64,000 nucleotides of DNA from Chitinophagaceae bacterium (GCA_016713965.1 JADJOC010000010.1:186001-250000); one strand, 5' to 3'; shown: positions 47,921 through 59,503, counted from the stretch's first letter. Notes: a model not told the origin generated them from the letters alone. Numbers and translations are program-made.

Positions 47921-50066
47921 AAAATTCTTCGAGTTTGGTTAAGTCATTATCTGCAGTACTTAATAATTGGTATTGTTGTGCTTTATTTGATGAGGGGCTA
48001 ATACCCACTTTTATTAATATACCCGTGTATATATCACCATTCAATGAGAACCTGAAAAGTTGTAAGGGGTTTAAGTCAAGTAAGCTTATTAAATCATGCG
48101 GTGCTGGTATTTCTAAATCAAATAAAACAGGGAAGAAAAATTTTTCTCCCAAACTACCTATGATCACATCAGCTTTCTCTTCAATAATAGTTCCTAATAC
48201 ATCAGTTTTTAATTTATCATTCTTATCAGAAGTTTTAAATGCCAATATTTTACCGTCTCCGAGGTAGAGAGATGATCGCAAAAAAGGTCCATTACGCAAT
48301 AAATTTCTTTTTGGAGAAAATGGCAAATTGAAAATAGTTGCAGGTTCATTCAACCCGGTAGCAAAAGGATTTAATGTACGGTCTAAATCATAGCTTACAG
48401 GAATATCAGGCAAAACAGCAGGATTAGCTTCATCCATTATTGCTATGGCAAATAAATCATTATCTGATTTATAATCAGTACTATCCTTAGCAACAGTTGT
48501 AACCCTAATTTTTTCTATTTCGTAACAACTGGTTTTAATTTTGCTAACCTTGTCTATTTTTGCCGGGGCTTTTGTCGCTCCAATGCTAAAAAGAAACTTA
48601 GTATTAAATTCATCATTACCATTCAGTACACCAACATCATTTCTGATTTCAGGATACCCAATCTCTACTTCATTATAAAGAACATCTTTTGCAATTGTCA
48701 TTTTAAAATTGGCAGGATCGGGTAAATCGATAAAATTATTCTTATCTATAAGATTTTGTTTTTCCGCAAAATTCACTTTACCTCCTTTCTCTCTTATTCC
48801 AACTGCGTCAAAGCTGTCCCAGAATTGGAAAAAATCGGAAAAATTTATTTTTAATACCGCATCATCTAAACCTCTCAAAGCATTACCACACGTAATAACC
48901 TTATTCCAATATTTTGTATTACTGAAATAAGTTGCTAATTCCGCCTGGTAATTACCTTCAGTAACTTTATTAATCAACTGAGTAAATAAATATTGTGGCC
49001 GGAAAGCACGGATATAAGAAGTTTTATATAGGCTTAAAAAAGATATTTTAAACTTACTGTTTTTTGTAAACTTTATTTTTGCATCAACGCCTACTCCACC
49101 AATAAAAAAACCTTGTAAATAGATACGTTGATTAATAGATAGAGGAATATTTATATTAAAGTCTATACCATAGACTTGCCCTACAACCATTCCAGGCGTT
49201 GTAATAATTTGATATAAATTTTGATCTCCTATTAACTGGCCAGTTTTTAAAAATCTAAATCTTATCGCCCATGGAGGTTCGGAAGTCATGCCAGTACATT
49301 GAAATTCGATTCTTCCAGAAATATTAATATTAACAAAATCATTACCGACATTAAAAATTATACTATTAGTTTGATTTACAGTTTGATCAAAAGTTAAACC
49401 GCTTGTATCCTGTAAATCTTGAGTATTTATTACAACACCTGTACTTTCCCCTTCCTTATTTATAAATATACAAGGAGCTAAGAAATCACCTCCATTGAGG
49501 TTTTTTGTAATTTCAATATCACTAATATTTTCATAGCTGATATACTCATGCAAATTGATGCCGTCCATCTTTACATGAATTGCCTCAGGTACATTCATCG
49601 GGAATTCATACGTAGTGTTCTCATTTGCTTTTAAATACTTTGGCAGCCCATCTTCCAAAGTATTACACGTTACCTTTACTCCACTGTGATCATAAGTACT
49701 AAAATCTACCTCCGCCCGGTAAATTTGTTTATACCAATACCCATAACTTTCCCCTGGTAAATATTCTAATTCCTGCCTGGCAATGACTAAATAAACAGAT
49801 TCTTCAATTCCTTTATTTAAAACGATATGTTTTAAAATTTTGGCCCCATCTTGTACATAAGAAAGTGGTATGGTTACACTTCTGTCTATACCCCAATAAC
49901 GTTTATTTAAAATATTTTGAATAGCAATATCATCCCAACCTTCAGGAGAAAAGTCAAGTAAATAAGGTTTGTTTTTTAAAACAATTTTATTATTAGCATC
50001 TGGTTGCCAAAAGCTAAAATCCTTAGATTGAAAAGCAAATATGTAATCAGGTCCTTGCATTACCAA
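47913..50066 (-). CDS. Large phage tail protein (tail-tip/tail-associated)
   Basis: 717 residues, intact. Starts at the end of the tape measure gene (7-base overlap; ATG at 50060 also possible). Mixed beta-rich sequence with YGYWYKQIYRAEVDFSTYD, an Asn/Ile-rich middle and LLDLNPLQLFRFSLNGDIY near the end. Size and place after the tape measure fit the tail hub or tail-associated protein of long-tailed phages (inference). Confidence 0.6.
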   Translation of the reverse strand: MVMQGPDYIFAFQSKDFSFWQPDANNKIVLKNKPYLLDFSPEGWDDIAIQNILNKRYWGIDRSVTIPLSYVQDGAKILKHIVLNKGIEESVYLVIARQELEYLPGESYGYWYKQIYRAEVDFSTYDHSGVKVTCNTLEDGLPKYLKANENTTYEFPMNVPEAIHVKMDGINLHEYISYENISDIEITKNLNGGDFLAPCIFINKEGESTGVVINTQDLQDTSGLTFDQTVNQTNSIIFNVGNDFVNINISGRIEFQCTGMTSEPPWAIRFRFLKTGQLIGDQNLYQIITTPGMVVGQVYGIDFNINIPLSINQRIYLQGFFIGGVGVDAKIKFTKNSKFKISFLSLYKTSYIRAFRPQYLFTQLINKVTEGNYQAELATYFSNTKYWNKVITCGNALRGLDDAVLKINFSDFFQFWDSFDAVGIREKGGKVNFAEKQNLIDKNNFIDLPDPANFKMTIAKDVLYNEVEIGYPEIRNDVGVLNGNDEFNTKFLFSIGATKAPAKIDKVSKIKTSCYEIEKIRVTTVAKDSTDYKSDNDLFAIAIMDEANPAVLPDIPVSYDLDRTLNPFATGLNEPATIFNLPFSPKRNLLRNGPFLRSSLYLGDGKILAFKTSDKNDKLKTDVLGTIIEEKADVIIGSLGEKFFFPVLFDLEIPAPHDLISLLDLNPLQLFRFSLNGDIYTGILIKVGISPSSNKAQQYQLLSTADNDLTKLEEFYG

Positions 50067-53000
50067 TTAGTATTTTGATCAGTGTATTTTGTTTGATTGG
50101 CACCCCATTTCCAAATAGCTTCCATACCTCCCTGCTTTGCTGTTAAATGCAATTCTTTTTTATTGTTAATTGCTGACACTATTTCCTTTGCATTTTGCCT
50201 TAAATGTTTTTCCAGACTTTTAACCATTGTATCAGCATAAGAAACTTCATTTACCTTTTTACCAGCTGTACGTGCTACATCCATCATAGCAGCTTGCTGC
50301 ATAGATTGCATAAATGCATCCGCATCCGGATGAATACGATCCCCTGGTTCTATATATGTAAGGGTTGGAACATTCGGAGTTAATGAAACACTACCGTCTT
50401 TATGGATATGAGCTTCTCTTTTACCACCGTCACCGGTGATTGCCCAACCTTCATAATCTTCATCTAAACCATCTTTAAATTGTGGTATCTGAACTGATAA
50501 TGCCCTTGCTATCTGTACAGCTCCAATTGCACCTGTTACACCTGCCAGGGCGATACTAGCAGGTGTCCATGGCTTAGCCCCTAGAGCTCTAACAATTGCC
50601 AAAGCAGTTTCTGTAATGATACTAGCAATATTTGTGGCTTTTTCAAACCTGGCTTTTTGAATTTCTATAGCACGTTGCTTTCTTTCAATTTGTTCTTTTT
50701 CAAGTTGTGATTTTTTGTTGATCCGAATAATGTTAGCTTGCTTATCCTCTTCAGATTGAACTAATACATCATTGGCAGCAAGTTGAACTTCAGTTCGCTT
50801 ATCAACTTCTTCTTTTTCTTTTTCAAGTTTATTTATTTGCTGATCAAACTCAGCATCTACAAATGCTTTTACAGTTTGAGTAATCTCATCATAAAGAGTT
50901 TTATACAATTCTTTACGCCGTTTGATTAGGTCCTGTTCCTTTTCAAAAAGCTTTTTGCCTTTCTTCATCTTCATAATCTATACTGGCCTGTAGCCCACCA
51001 GCTATATTTTTTCGTAGTTCATCGCTAAGCTTTATTTCAGTTTTATGTTGAGTTTTGCGAATTTCTTCCAATCTTTTTCCACCATCTTCGGATAATTTTA
51101 TTCTTTCATCTTCATATTTGGCATCAATAACAATTTTTTCATTTTTAGTAAGACCTTTTTTTCTTAGTTCATGTTCATTTTGCAAATCCAATAATTGCTG
51201 ACTAAGCCTTAAAAAGTCTGTTAAGTATGTTAACCTTTCCAAATAACCTGCTTCTTCATCACTAGCAATTGATTCTGCTAAAGCGATACGCCTTTTTTTA
51301 TCAAGAATAAGTACTTCATAAACAGCATCTACATCTTCTTTTACAGATTTTGATTTTTTACCAGCATTAAGAGATTTTTTTGCTGAATCTTTATCTATCT
51401 TATCAGCTTTATCCTTGGCATCTTTTGCATCCTTTAATTGCCGCTCCCGCTGTTCTTTAGTTAAATCTGTATTATTTTTTATGGTATTTATATAAAAATC
51501 CTGTTCAGATGCTATCGCTTTTTTATCTTTATCCCTAATTTCTTGTCGATCTTTAAAGCCTTTGATGATCTCAGCCTGGACTTCCTGTCTGGTTTTTACT
51601 ACTTCTTCTCTTTCGGCTTTGCCTACAGTCTTAGTTCTTTTTGTAGCATTTAAAACAGCCTTATTAGTCTTAATTAAATCATCAATACCTTCTTTATCAA
51701 TATTTAGCTCTTGTGATGATAGTTCTTCAACTTTTTTACTTGCGGATATGGCTTTTGCTTTACGTAAAATAGCTTGTGCTGCTAAGTCATAAGCATTGGC
51801 AACATTTCCATTTAGTAAATCTTCTTGTTTTAAATCTTTGAAATATTGGGGATATAGCTCTTGCAAATCTTTCACATTTGCAATTCTAACATTCATAGGT
51901 AAATTAGTATCTTCTATTTTTGATTTTAATATTTTCAATTCAGAAGATTCCTTAGCTACACTATCGGATACTTCCTTATTATATTCTGCTAATCTTTTTT
52001 GACTCTCAGCAAATCTTTGCGCTTCCCGGGCATTACCTTGGAAAAATTCTTTAAGTTTCCCAAAATTGGCAATAAGCAATCCTACGCCTACAATCAATGC
52101 ACCTATACCTATGGTTATTAAAGCTGCTCTTAACCTTGCTGCAGATGTAGCAGTTACATCAAATGCTGTTTTTACTTGTAGCTGTGCAAATGCAAATAAT
52201 TTATTAGCTGCTGTACCCCTGGTTGTTAATTCATTTGCAATACCCTTTACACCATTTGATATGGATTGTATGGCTGTCAAGGTTGCCGTTGCAGCAGCTG
52301 CATCTTCTTCACTTGCTCCAAATAATACGGCTGCACCAGCTGCTGTTTCAAAAGCATCAGCTGCAAATGTTACACTACCTGCAAATAAATCAAAACCCCT
52401 AGTATCTGAAGATAGCGCTTTCACTTCTGCCTTTGCATCTGCTATTTGATCAGTTAGTTCAGCGATATTTTCTCTTAAAGCATTTGCTGCTTCACTATCC
52501 CCAAAACCATTTCTTTCAAGTTCAATTAATGATTTAGTAAAAAATTTTACTTCCTGGGTTGAATCTCCAAGTTTCCCCGCTACATTTAAGAATTTCGGTT
52601 GCTCCGTAATCCTGGAAAAACCTTCAATAACAGTCCTCGATTGTTCAATTTGTTTATTTAGATTTTCTATACTTTCAGATGCTTGATTTGCATCAGTTGA
52701 AATATTACTTATTGAGCTATTACTGCTTTGATTACCACCGGCAAAACCGGTAATTTGCGACCTTGTATTTTGTACAGACGGATTGAAAGTTGATGCTCCG
52801 GCATTTTGTACTCTTATCCTGGTTTTTTCCAGCTCTTCAAGTTTCTTTTTTCTTTCTCTAATGCTTCAACAATAATTTGGGCAGACTTGGAATAATTGCC
52901 AATATTTTTTATCCTGTTACTTTCAACATCACCAAACTTTTTTAAAAATTCAGTTTGTTCAAGTATCTTTTTATTGTAAGACTCATTAACTCTACGGCCT

Positions 53001-53569
53001 TGTTCAGTTTCAAGGTTTAACTTCTTTCCTTTATTAATTAAGAGATCAATAATAGCCTGCGCTTTTTCACGGCTATTATTTTCAGCGCTAAGAACTTTTG
53101 CTAACCGATCCCGCTCTAGTTTTTCAGCTTTTAGTTGTTGATTATTTAAAGCGATAGTTTTAGCAAGTGCACTTTTACCAGCATCTAATTTTGCAGTTTG
53201 GCTAATTTCTGTTTTTAATAAATTAACAGTCTCTTTTGCACCAGCCCTTGCAGTTTCTTCAGCTTTATACTGATCCTGAACTACTTTTAAGTTTTTCTTT
53301 TGCTCTTCAGTAAGATTACTAACCTCAGCAGAAAGAGATGTTAAAATCTTTTGATAATTAGCTGAAGTGAGTTCTAATTTTTTTACATCATCTAAAAGCT
53401 CTTTAGTACCGGTACCTTTATTTTCTATTTTAAATGAGATGTTTTTGAAACTTTCGGCCACTTTAGTACCTCCGGATTCAACTTCTTTGAACAGGCCCAA
53501 AATAAAATCCGTCTGCTTTCGCAGTGCAGACTCATCCAAATACTCATTTAATTTATCAAACTCGGGCAT
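50060..53569 (-). CDS. Tape measure protein (two frameshifts)
   Basis: About 1170 residues. N-terminal coiled coils (KLELTSANYQKILTSLSAEV ...). The frame breaks in an A-run near 52850: EALEKEK joins KKLEELEKTRIRVQNAGAST. Ala/Gly-rich hydrophobic segment with AALITIGIGALIVGVGLLIA, long charged helices, and a second break in a T-run near 50957 (ERQKAFEKEQDLIKRR). C-terminal TETALAIVRALGAKPWTPAS hydrophobic stretch. Length, coiled coils and hydrophobic segments are typical; it sets tail length. Confidence 0.85.
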
Positions 53570-53570
53570 T

Positions 53571-54146
53571 CTATTTTGTTACTTTACTTTGTGAATCGAT
53601 ATATGCCAAATAATCACGTAATGCAGTACAATATTTCTGTACTGTTGTTTGTTCATTCACAGCTTCACGCTTAGCATAATTATTTATGCGGAAAAACATC
53701 ACATCAAAACTTTTGCTATCCATAGCCTGGTGTTTTACATGCGCTTCTTGTAAGCTTGCATATTCAGCTTCCTTAATTTTAATTTGCATGCGCAAAAGAT
53801 TAAGCTCCCCTGTTATATGAATAAAGTCATTTTGATATTGATCAACATCATCCGGATTTAAATCAAAATCTTCAAATCCTATCTCTTTTAGTGCTGTAAC
53901 AACTTGTGGGAAATAACATACAGAAAGAATATTAAACCAACATTGGGCTAACTTTATTTTCATTTTCTCAAGTTTTATTTCAGATGCCAGGATGGCTTTA
54001 TATTTTGCCTCTTTTGCATCAGATAGATCACAAAACTCATATACCAAAGATGTCCACGCCTCAGTTAATTCTTCTGGTGTTGGTTCTCCACTTACTATTA
54101 ATTGGTTATAATCATTTTCACACATACATGCGATAAACTTTTCCAT
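53571..54146 (-). CDS. Phage protein, tail assembly chaperone candidate
   Basis: 191 residues from MEKFIACMCENDYNQLIV. The longer frame start at 54311 lies inside the neighbouring gene in another frame and is rejected; GAGGT precedes the ATG at 54146. Helical, with LTEAWTSLVYEFCDLSDAKE. Position just before the tape measure is where tail assembly chaperones lie. Confidence 0.6.
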   Translation of the reverse strand: MEKFIACMCENDYNQLIVSGEPTPEELTEAWTSLVYEFCDLSDAKEAKYKAILASEIKLEKMKIKLAQCWFNILSVCYFPQVVTALKEIGFEDFDLNPDDVDQYQNDFIHITGELNLLRMQIKIKEAEYASLQEAHVKHQAMDSKSFDVMFFRINNYAKREAVNEQTTVQKYCTALRDYLAYIDSQSKVTK

Positions 54147-54156
54147 TGTTACCTCA

Positions 54157-54360
54157 CTACACCGGGATAATAATTTCACAGGTGCCAGCTGGGATGGTGT
54201 CGGTGAATCCGATATAGGTAAACCTTGGCCCTTCCTGGAGGATCGCAACCTTGACCTTTTTCGTATCTGCAAAATTTTGAGCATCAATTTTATTTTGTTT
54301 ATACAAATCACCTAAGCTCCGCTGCTCTTTAAAGCAGTCAGGGCATGAGAAATCATTCAT
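54157..54360 (-). CDS. Small phage protein with CxxC
   Basis: 67 residues, MNDFSCPDCFKEQ... Only one CxxC pair, so a half zinc site at most. ATG overlaps the stop of the previous gene (ATGA, 54360-54357). Confidence 0.6.
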   Translation of the reverse strand: MNDFSCPDCFKEQRSLGDLYKQNKIDAQNFADTKKVKVAILQEGPRFTYIGFTDTIPAGTCEIIIPV

Positions 54361-54803
54361 AATTTTATGTGTTCTCTTACCTTTTTAGTAAATGCTTTTT
54401 GAACATGCTGCCTGATAAATTCTTCCTTACTTTCCTGAGTAAGTTTAAAAGCCTGGCCGTCCATCCTATCACTTATATCTTCTTCCTTACTTGATGTGGT
54501 ACCAAATTCAATCATACTGCCATTTACTTTTGCATATAATCCTGCATAACTTTCTCCTGTGTCATAATTAGTAAGGTGGCTTGTTACCGCTGATAAACCT
54601 GATTTTGTTTTTTTGATGGCAATAGTAAGTGGTGAATAACTGAATTCAGCTTTTTCACCACTTGATTTGATACCTTGAGCTAACTGGCCGGCAATTAAAT
54701 CCTCAGCAGCCTGGCTACATTCATCAAATGCTTGCTTTGCTATTTCTATTTCCTGCCCCTGTAGGCTTAGAAATCTCTTTTTGATCTGCTGTAATGTCGA
54801 CAT
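54357..54803 (-). CDS. Phage head-tail/tail completion candidate
   Basis: 148 residues beginning MSTLQQIKKRFLSLQGQEIE; helical start then LTIAIKKTKSGLSAVTSHLT and a beta-rich part. Size and order suggest a tail completion (HK97 gp10-like) role, not proven. It overlaps the next upstream gene by 80 bases in another frame; both frames look natural, so a frameshifted fusion is possible. Confidence 0.5.
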   Translation of the reverse strand: MSTLQQIKKRFLSLQGQEIEIAKQAFDECSQAAEDLIAGQLAQGIKSSGEKAEFSYSPLTIAIKKTKSGLSAVTSHLTNYDTGESYAGLYAKVNGSMIEFGTTSSKEEDISDRMDGQAFKLTQESKEEFIRQHVQKAFTKKVREHIKL

Positions 54804-54987
54804 CTACTTTTGGTTTTGAAGCATCTATAATTTGATTATAAACAGCTTGTAATTCACTGTCAGATTTATCAATACTGAATGAATACGTATGTGCTTTTTT
54901 AAATTCTTCAAAAGAATGTTTAGCAACATCCTTTACATTAAAGTCGGTACCATTAATTTTTATCCATTCAACTTTTTTCGTTCCCAT
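54724..54987 (-). CDS. Small phage protein, 87 residues
   Basis: MGTKKVEWIKINGTDFNVKD..., then YSFSIDKSDSELQAVYNQII. Not recognised. It follows the tail tube candidate and shares 80 bases with the gene at 54357-54803. Confidence 0.5.
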   Translation of the reverse strand: MGTKKVEWIKINGTDFNVKDVAKHSFEEFKKAHTYSFSIDKSDSELQAVYNQIIDASKPKVDVDITADQKEISKPTGAGNRNSKASI

Positions 54988-55045
54988 TGTAATTTTTTAT
55001 AAAATGAAAAATACCTTTTAGATAGTAAGCGCTAAGCGCTTACTA

Positions 55046-55995
55046 TTATGGTTTGGTGTGGATGAATGATATTGTCTCAATACCTTTCACACCAGCAGCA
55101 TCCAATGCTGGAGGTAAAACTGTGTAAACTTCTATTTTATCACCAGAACTTAAAGCGGCATAAGCAACAGCATTAGCTGTTAAATCACCATATCCGGCAG
55201 CATTTGGTGCTATACTGGTAACTGCGATAGCTGCATTTGTTTGCAAGTCTTTAATTGCCCATAATGCCCCTGTACTAAATAAAGTCAGCTTATTATCTTC
55301 ATATATATCAAATGGGGCATTGATCTGTGCTGTATCAACCAAACCACTTACTTTAAGAACATTAGCTATAGCAACTGCCTTTTCAAACAATTGTACATCT
55401 AACAATGCACTTAAAGCAGTTTGAAAATTGAAGTCTGCGGTGATAAAAAAAGCATCATCGTAATTTTCAATAGCATCCAAAAAGATAATATCAAAATATC
55501 CTACACCTGCCGCTTGATCATCACCGGGATGATCTAAACCATCAAAAAATAAAATAGCTTTTCTGCCAATAAAATTTTTATCAGCATCCTGGGTTCCCCA
55601 TATATTTTTTTTGGAATCCTGTACAATAACAGTAAGCATTTTATTATTTAGTGTACGCAACTTTTCACTTGTGCAGTAGAAGTGAAATAAGAAAACCGGT
55701 AACCTGGTAAGCCTTCCCTTGCAACAACTTTTACACCATTACTGAAAGTTTGTTCAGTGTTAGCCTCTTTTTTGTTTTCCATATTCATACGAAGCGGTAA
55801 CAAAAACAATTTACTATCATCATTTTTTGATAGCTTACCATCAGCTACCAAAGTTGTTTTTGCAGCTGTAAGAGTTGCATATTCAGATGGCGTAAGTGTA
55901 CCGCCCCATATAGCTATGGTTTGTAACTTATCAGGTGATACTGCGCATTTAACACCGCCTGTATTACCACCCTGACCGCATAATTGTATTGACAT
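55046..55995 (-). CDS. Tail tube (major tail protein) candidate, one frameshift
   Basis: About 316 residues. The first frame (MSIQLCGQGGNTGGVKCAV ... REGLPGYRFS) breaks near 55685-55692. The second continues as FHFYCTSEKLRTLNNKMLTV and IVQDSKKNIWGTQDADKNFI to a C-terminus with Ala-rich, Ig-like sequence ending ISFIHTKP. Place between completion genes and the chaperone/tape measure region, plus composition, point to the major tail subunit. The role is inferred. Confidence 0.6.
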
Positions 55996-56013
55996 ATTTT
56001 TTAATTTAAATTT

Positions 56014-56574
56014 TTAACAAATGTTTTTATTATAGTATAGTTCAAAATTTAACCTGAAGCAATGAATGGGTTGCATGTCTACTGCATTTAATCTATCTTC
56101 TCTACGGCTGCCAGGATATTCTTTTAAAACGTTTTCTAACCATAAATCCGTTGATTTATAAACAAAACCAAAATATTCCGAAGCAATAATTTGTACATCT
56201 TTTCTTACTTCTTCATCAGCTCTATGTAAGATGCTTGGTTTCAATTTTTCAAGATTTACAAAAAATATCAAATGAATATTTGCTTTTTCTCCATTGTCGT
56301 GTGTTTCATTACTACCTATACCAAAAAAAGAAATTGCATTTAATTTATCATTCCAGTAAACTTCTTTGTATTCATTTGAGCCATTGTAAACCTCAGCTAT
56401 ATAGCCATTGTTTTTTTTATTACGATAGCAACGGCCATAGCATTCGTACAAAGCATTTTGTTCAGGAATATTAACATTCAGCCCCCATTCCTGCATTAAT
56501 CTATCGTGTAGTTCTTGTTGAAACTCTTGTATAAGAATATCAATTCCAACAGGATTGTTTTTAGTTATCAACAT
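56014..56574 (-). CDS. Phage neck/tail completion-like protein
   Basis: 186 residues, intact. IDILIQEFQQELHDRLMQEW at the N-terminus and a mixed alpha/beta body with HLIFFVNLEKLKPSILHRAD. No family recognised. Overlaps the gene upstream by 7 bases. Confidence 0.55.
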   Translation of the reverse strand: MLITKNNPVGIDILIQEFQQELHDRLMQEWGLNVNIPEQNALYECYGRCYRNKKNNGYIAEVYNGSNEYKEVYWNDKLNAISFFGIGSNETHDNGEKANIHLIFFVNLEKLKPSILHRADEEVRKDVQIIASEYFGFVYKSTDLWLENVLKEYPGSRREDRLNAVDMQPIHCFRLNFELYYNKNIC

Positions 56575-57905
56575 AATCGTATGGAGGTTGCTTTTGGTTT
56601 TGGAAAAAATGATTCTTTCATCCTGGCCAGTTCTTGTACAATTTGTTTTTTCAAGCCGGTTGTATGTGGGCTATCGCTAATCGGCATTACACCATTCAGC
56701 TCCATGTACCCAATGGCCTTATCGACATTTTCTTTCAATGCTCTTTCGCTTGAATTACTCCTGGTATTGAAAATGATTTGTTCAACAACTTGTGCAGCCA
56801 TTTGCAAGCCTATTGCATTATCAAACAATGAAGCCTTTTTAACTATCTGCCAGGTATGATCCCGGAATACAGATAAGTGCGGATTTAATCCGTTTGACTG
56901 CATGCTATAACCAATATTTCGCTTATCGAATTCATGGTTGCCAATATGTGTTGCTTCAATCATTGTAGCACCATAAGGAGCATTACATTTAAAGATTACA
57001 TCATTTTCCTTTATTGCTTTAGCATTGCCCAAATCTGACTGAAAGTACCCCAGGTAAAATATTCCACCATGGTTAGCATCTCCGATATAGTTAAGTACCA
57101 TATCCTCGAGGGTAACAATAGTTTGAGTATTTGCCACTGCATCAACTTCGCCTATCCATACCGGCGCTTTTTTTATATCGTTGAATAAGTAGAGATTGAA
57201 AGTAACATCACTATCAAAGTATAAGGCAACACTATCTATTTGAGTGGCTAAATCTACCACAGGAGGCACTTTTATTCTTACTGCAATAAATTTGTTATTA
57301 TTTGCAATAGGAGTGTCGTTATATCCCCAACGATCATACAACAAGCTTTGACAGATATATTCGGGAGGATTAAAAATACCATTCAAACAACGCATAATAA
57401 CTGATTTCTGCAATTGCTCGATGTAAGTATTAAAATTCAAATCCGTAGCTGCTACCAATTCCATTACTCTGTAAATATTCTGTAATGTTATCAGTGCATG
57501 GAAACTTCCATCATTAAAAAATCTGCCGCCTTTACTTACTATATTTGTTGCATTTAAAGTAGGATTGTCTTCTCCTGTTGTTTGCATCCAGCCAACTCTA
57601 CCAAATAGAGCGCTTAAAACTTTTGAAAGATTAAACCCATTCGTATAACTGCCACCGGTAGTAGAAAATAAGAAACCTGTTGGGTGAAAGAAGAAAACAT
57701 CATTTTGTGTAAACTTGAATCCGTTTAATAAACGAAATCCGCCGTTTGCTAAAATTTGATAGTCGCTATACTTCCATGGCCCGAAACCTTCGTTTTCAAT
57801 ATATCCATCAATTCCTTTAAGATTAGGATTATTGTAATCTGTAGTATCAGGAACAGGATCATACTGTCCACCGCCGCCAACTATTATTTGAATGGGTTTT
57901 GACAT
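56568..57905 (-). CDS. Phage structural protein, 445 residues
   Basis: Intact. Begins MSKPIQIIVGGGGQYDPVPD, continues with aromatic/Asn-rich sequence (FLLNGFKF-like FRLLNGFKFTQNDVFFFHPTG) and ends basic. It lies two genes after the major capsid gene, so a head or neck protein is likely; family not recognised. Confidence 0.55.
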   Translation of the reverse strand: MSKPIQIIVGGGGQYDPVPDTTDYNNPNLKGIDGYIENEGFGPWKYSDYQILANGGFRLLNGFKFTQNDVFFFHPTGFLFSTTGGSYTNGFNLSKVLSALFGRVGWMQTTGEDNPTLNATNIVSKGGRFFNDGSFHALITLQNIYRVMELVAATDLNFNTYIEQLQKSVIMRCLNGIFNPPEYICQSLLYDRWGYNDTPIANNNKFIAVRIKVPPVVDLATQIDSVALYFDSDVTFNLYLFNDIKKAPVWIGEVDAVANTQTIVTLEDMVLNYIGDANHGGIFYLGYFQSDLGNAKAIKENDVIFKCNAPYGATMIEATHIGNHEFDKRNIGYSMQSNGLNPHLSVFRDHTWQIVKKASLFDNAIGLQMAAQVVEQIIFNTRSNSSERALKENVDKAIGYMELNGVMPISDSPHTTGLKKQIVQELARMKESFFPKPKATSIRLC

Positions 57906-57925
57906 ACTTTTTTATTCAAAGAACT

Positions 57926-58336
57926 TTAATCGTGTTTTCGTGCTACATAGTATACCCTTAGAATTTCGACGACCGTACCGGATGAAATTCCTGTTACCTT
58001 GTAATAGACCGGAACGGGACTTATCTTTTTCCAAAGAACTGTATTGGTAGTTTGATTGGCTATTGTAAGCGTATCGCCGGTACTTTTATAATTTGTACCG
58101 TCAAGGCTTTCATATAGCACGACTGTACCAGCAGCGGTACCCGATACCCTTGTAACTATTGGCTGAATAACTATGCCTTCGTAACCGGCAGTAAGGGTTA
58201 CAACCTTATTCACCGTATCGGCATTGTTTAATGAATCAGCGCTTATCAAAGGGAATACTGTAGCAGATTGCGCTTTTGTATTAGTGAAGGAGAATAAACC
58301 GACTATCACCAATACAATTGAAATAAATTTTTTCAT
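57926..58336 (-). CDS. Exported protein inside the head gene module
   Basis: 136 residues. Clear signal peptide MKKFISIVLVIVGLFSFTNT followed by KAQ, then a Thr/Val-rich Ig-like domain (GTAAGTVVLYESLDGTNYKS). It sits directly downstream of the major capsid gene, where head decoration proteins usually lie, yet is predicted to be secreted by Sec. Confidence 0.65.
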   Translation of the reverse strand: MKKFISIVLVIVGLFSFTNTKAQSATVFPLISADSLNNADTVNKVVTLTAGYEGIVIQPIVTRVSGTAAGTVVLYESLDGTNYKSTGDTLTIANQTTNTVLWKKISPVPVYYKVTGISSGTVVEILRVYYVARKHD

Positions 58337-58410
58337 CTTATTTTATTGTTTTGTATGAACTACCCAGGGGCAAGCCCACAGGGAATTATTATTGATTAAA
58401 TGATTATGGT

Positions 58411-59462
58411 TTATGAATTTTGTCCTACTAATGCTACTACTGATTCTCCTACAGTTGATAAAGGAGGAAGTGCATAAGCTATAGTAAGGGTAAGCTCCCA
58501 GTAATCAACAATATCCTGAGTAGAACCACCCGTTACGTTCGCACTGGTATCTGCTCTTTTGGTATACATTGATACATCAGCTATTGCACCGCTGCCAAAT
58601 GGATCTGCTGCAAGCCCTAAACTACCCACTTCGTTTTCGCCGGAATTAACACCTATTTTATTTAGGTTGTCATTCCATGGCAAAGCCGCAAAGTATTTTT
58701 CAGGCATGATCAAAACGGACCCATTACCATAATTGGCTGAAATTTGATCTTGAGTACTGGCAATATTCAATCCTGCAAATTGAAATGCCATATTAGATGA
58801 GTTGGCAGCGCCTTGTTGCTTCGCAAATTCAAAGGCATCAGTCATTTGCAAATCGGCAATCACATCATAGTTGCCGCCGGCATATAATCTGGCTGCCATG
58901 AATGATTTAATTTTTTGTGCAAAAAGAGCCGCTTTGTTTGCATCTATTTCTAATGCAAAATTTACCTCATTCCATATACCTGGATTAGCAGATGCAATTT
59001 GTGGATCAATTATAGCTTTTGAAAGTTGCAATCTGTTGGCGATGATAAACGCTAAAGCAGAATCATCATGACGTTTGCGAAGGTTTTTCCATTTCATCTC
59101 TAATAAATTATTAAACATGCCTTGATATTCAATAACATTATTTTGAGCAATCTTACGAGGTAGGCTCATCGTTTCAACGTGTGAAACGTAGGTAAGCTCT
59201 ACCTTTCCGCTATCGCCATCAGTACCGGTGTGGTTAAATGCTTTAGCAGTGGTATTACCAGGCGCCACGTCTTTTGGTAATAAATTTCCACGGGTCTTAG
59301 TTCCGATTTACGCAATTCATTTGCGTTGGGAATTGAGTATTCTTGGTTTTTTAATGCAAGCTCCATTACTGTTGGTATTTTTCTGCGCTGCTCTGGAGCA
59401 TTATTTCTGCTTGTAACAACAGCTTGGCCTTTGGCCACTCCAGATGAGGCATAGTTTGCCAT
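58411..59462 (-). CDS. Major capsid protein (one frameshift)
   Basis: About 350 residues. The N-terminal piece MANYASSGVAKGQAVVTSRN ... NANELRKS joins, with one more G near 59308, GTKTRGNLLPKDVAPGNTTA. Then follow VSHVETMSLPRKIAQNNVI, a helical middle and a beta-rich end with VDYWELTLTIAYALPPLST. Size, position after the scaffold-like gene and its own promoter with a structured leader support the call; no motif alone proves it. Confidence 0.75.
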
Positions 59463-59503
59463 TGTGCAATGATTTAATAGTGAAGAAAAAAAATTGTAGA
59501 AAT

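Noticed and set aside
50943..50974. Separate gene start (MKMKKGKKLF) in the tape measure region
   Set aside because: Removing one T joins the two pieces into a continuous charged helix; an independent start there is less likely.
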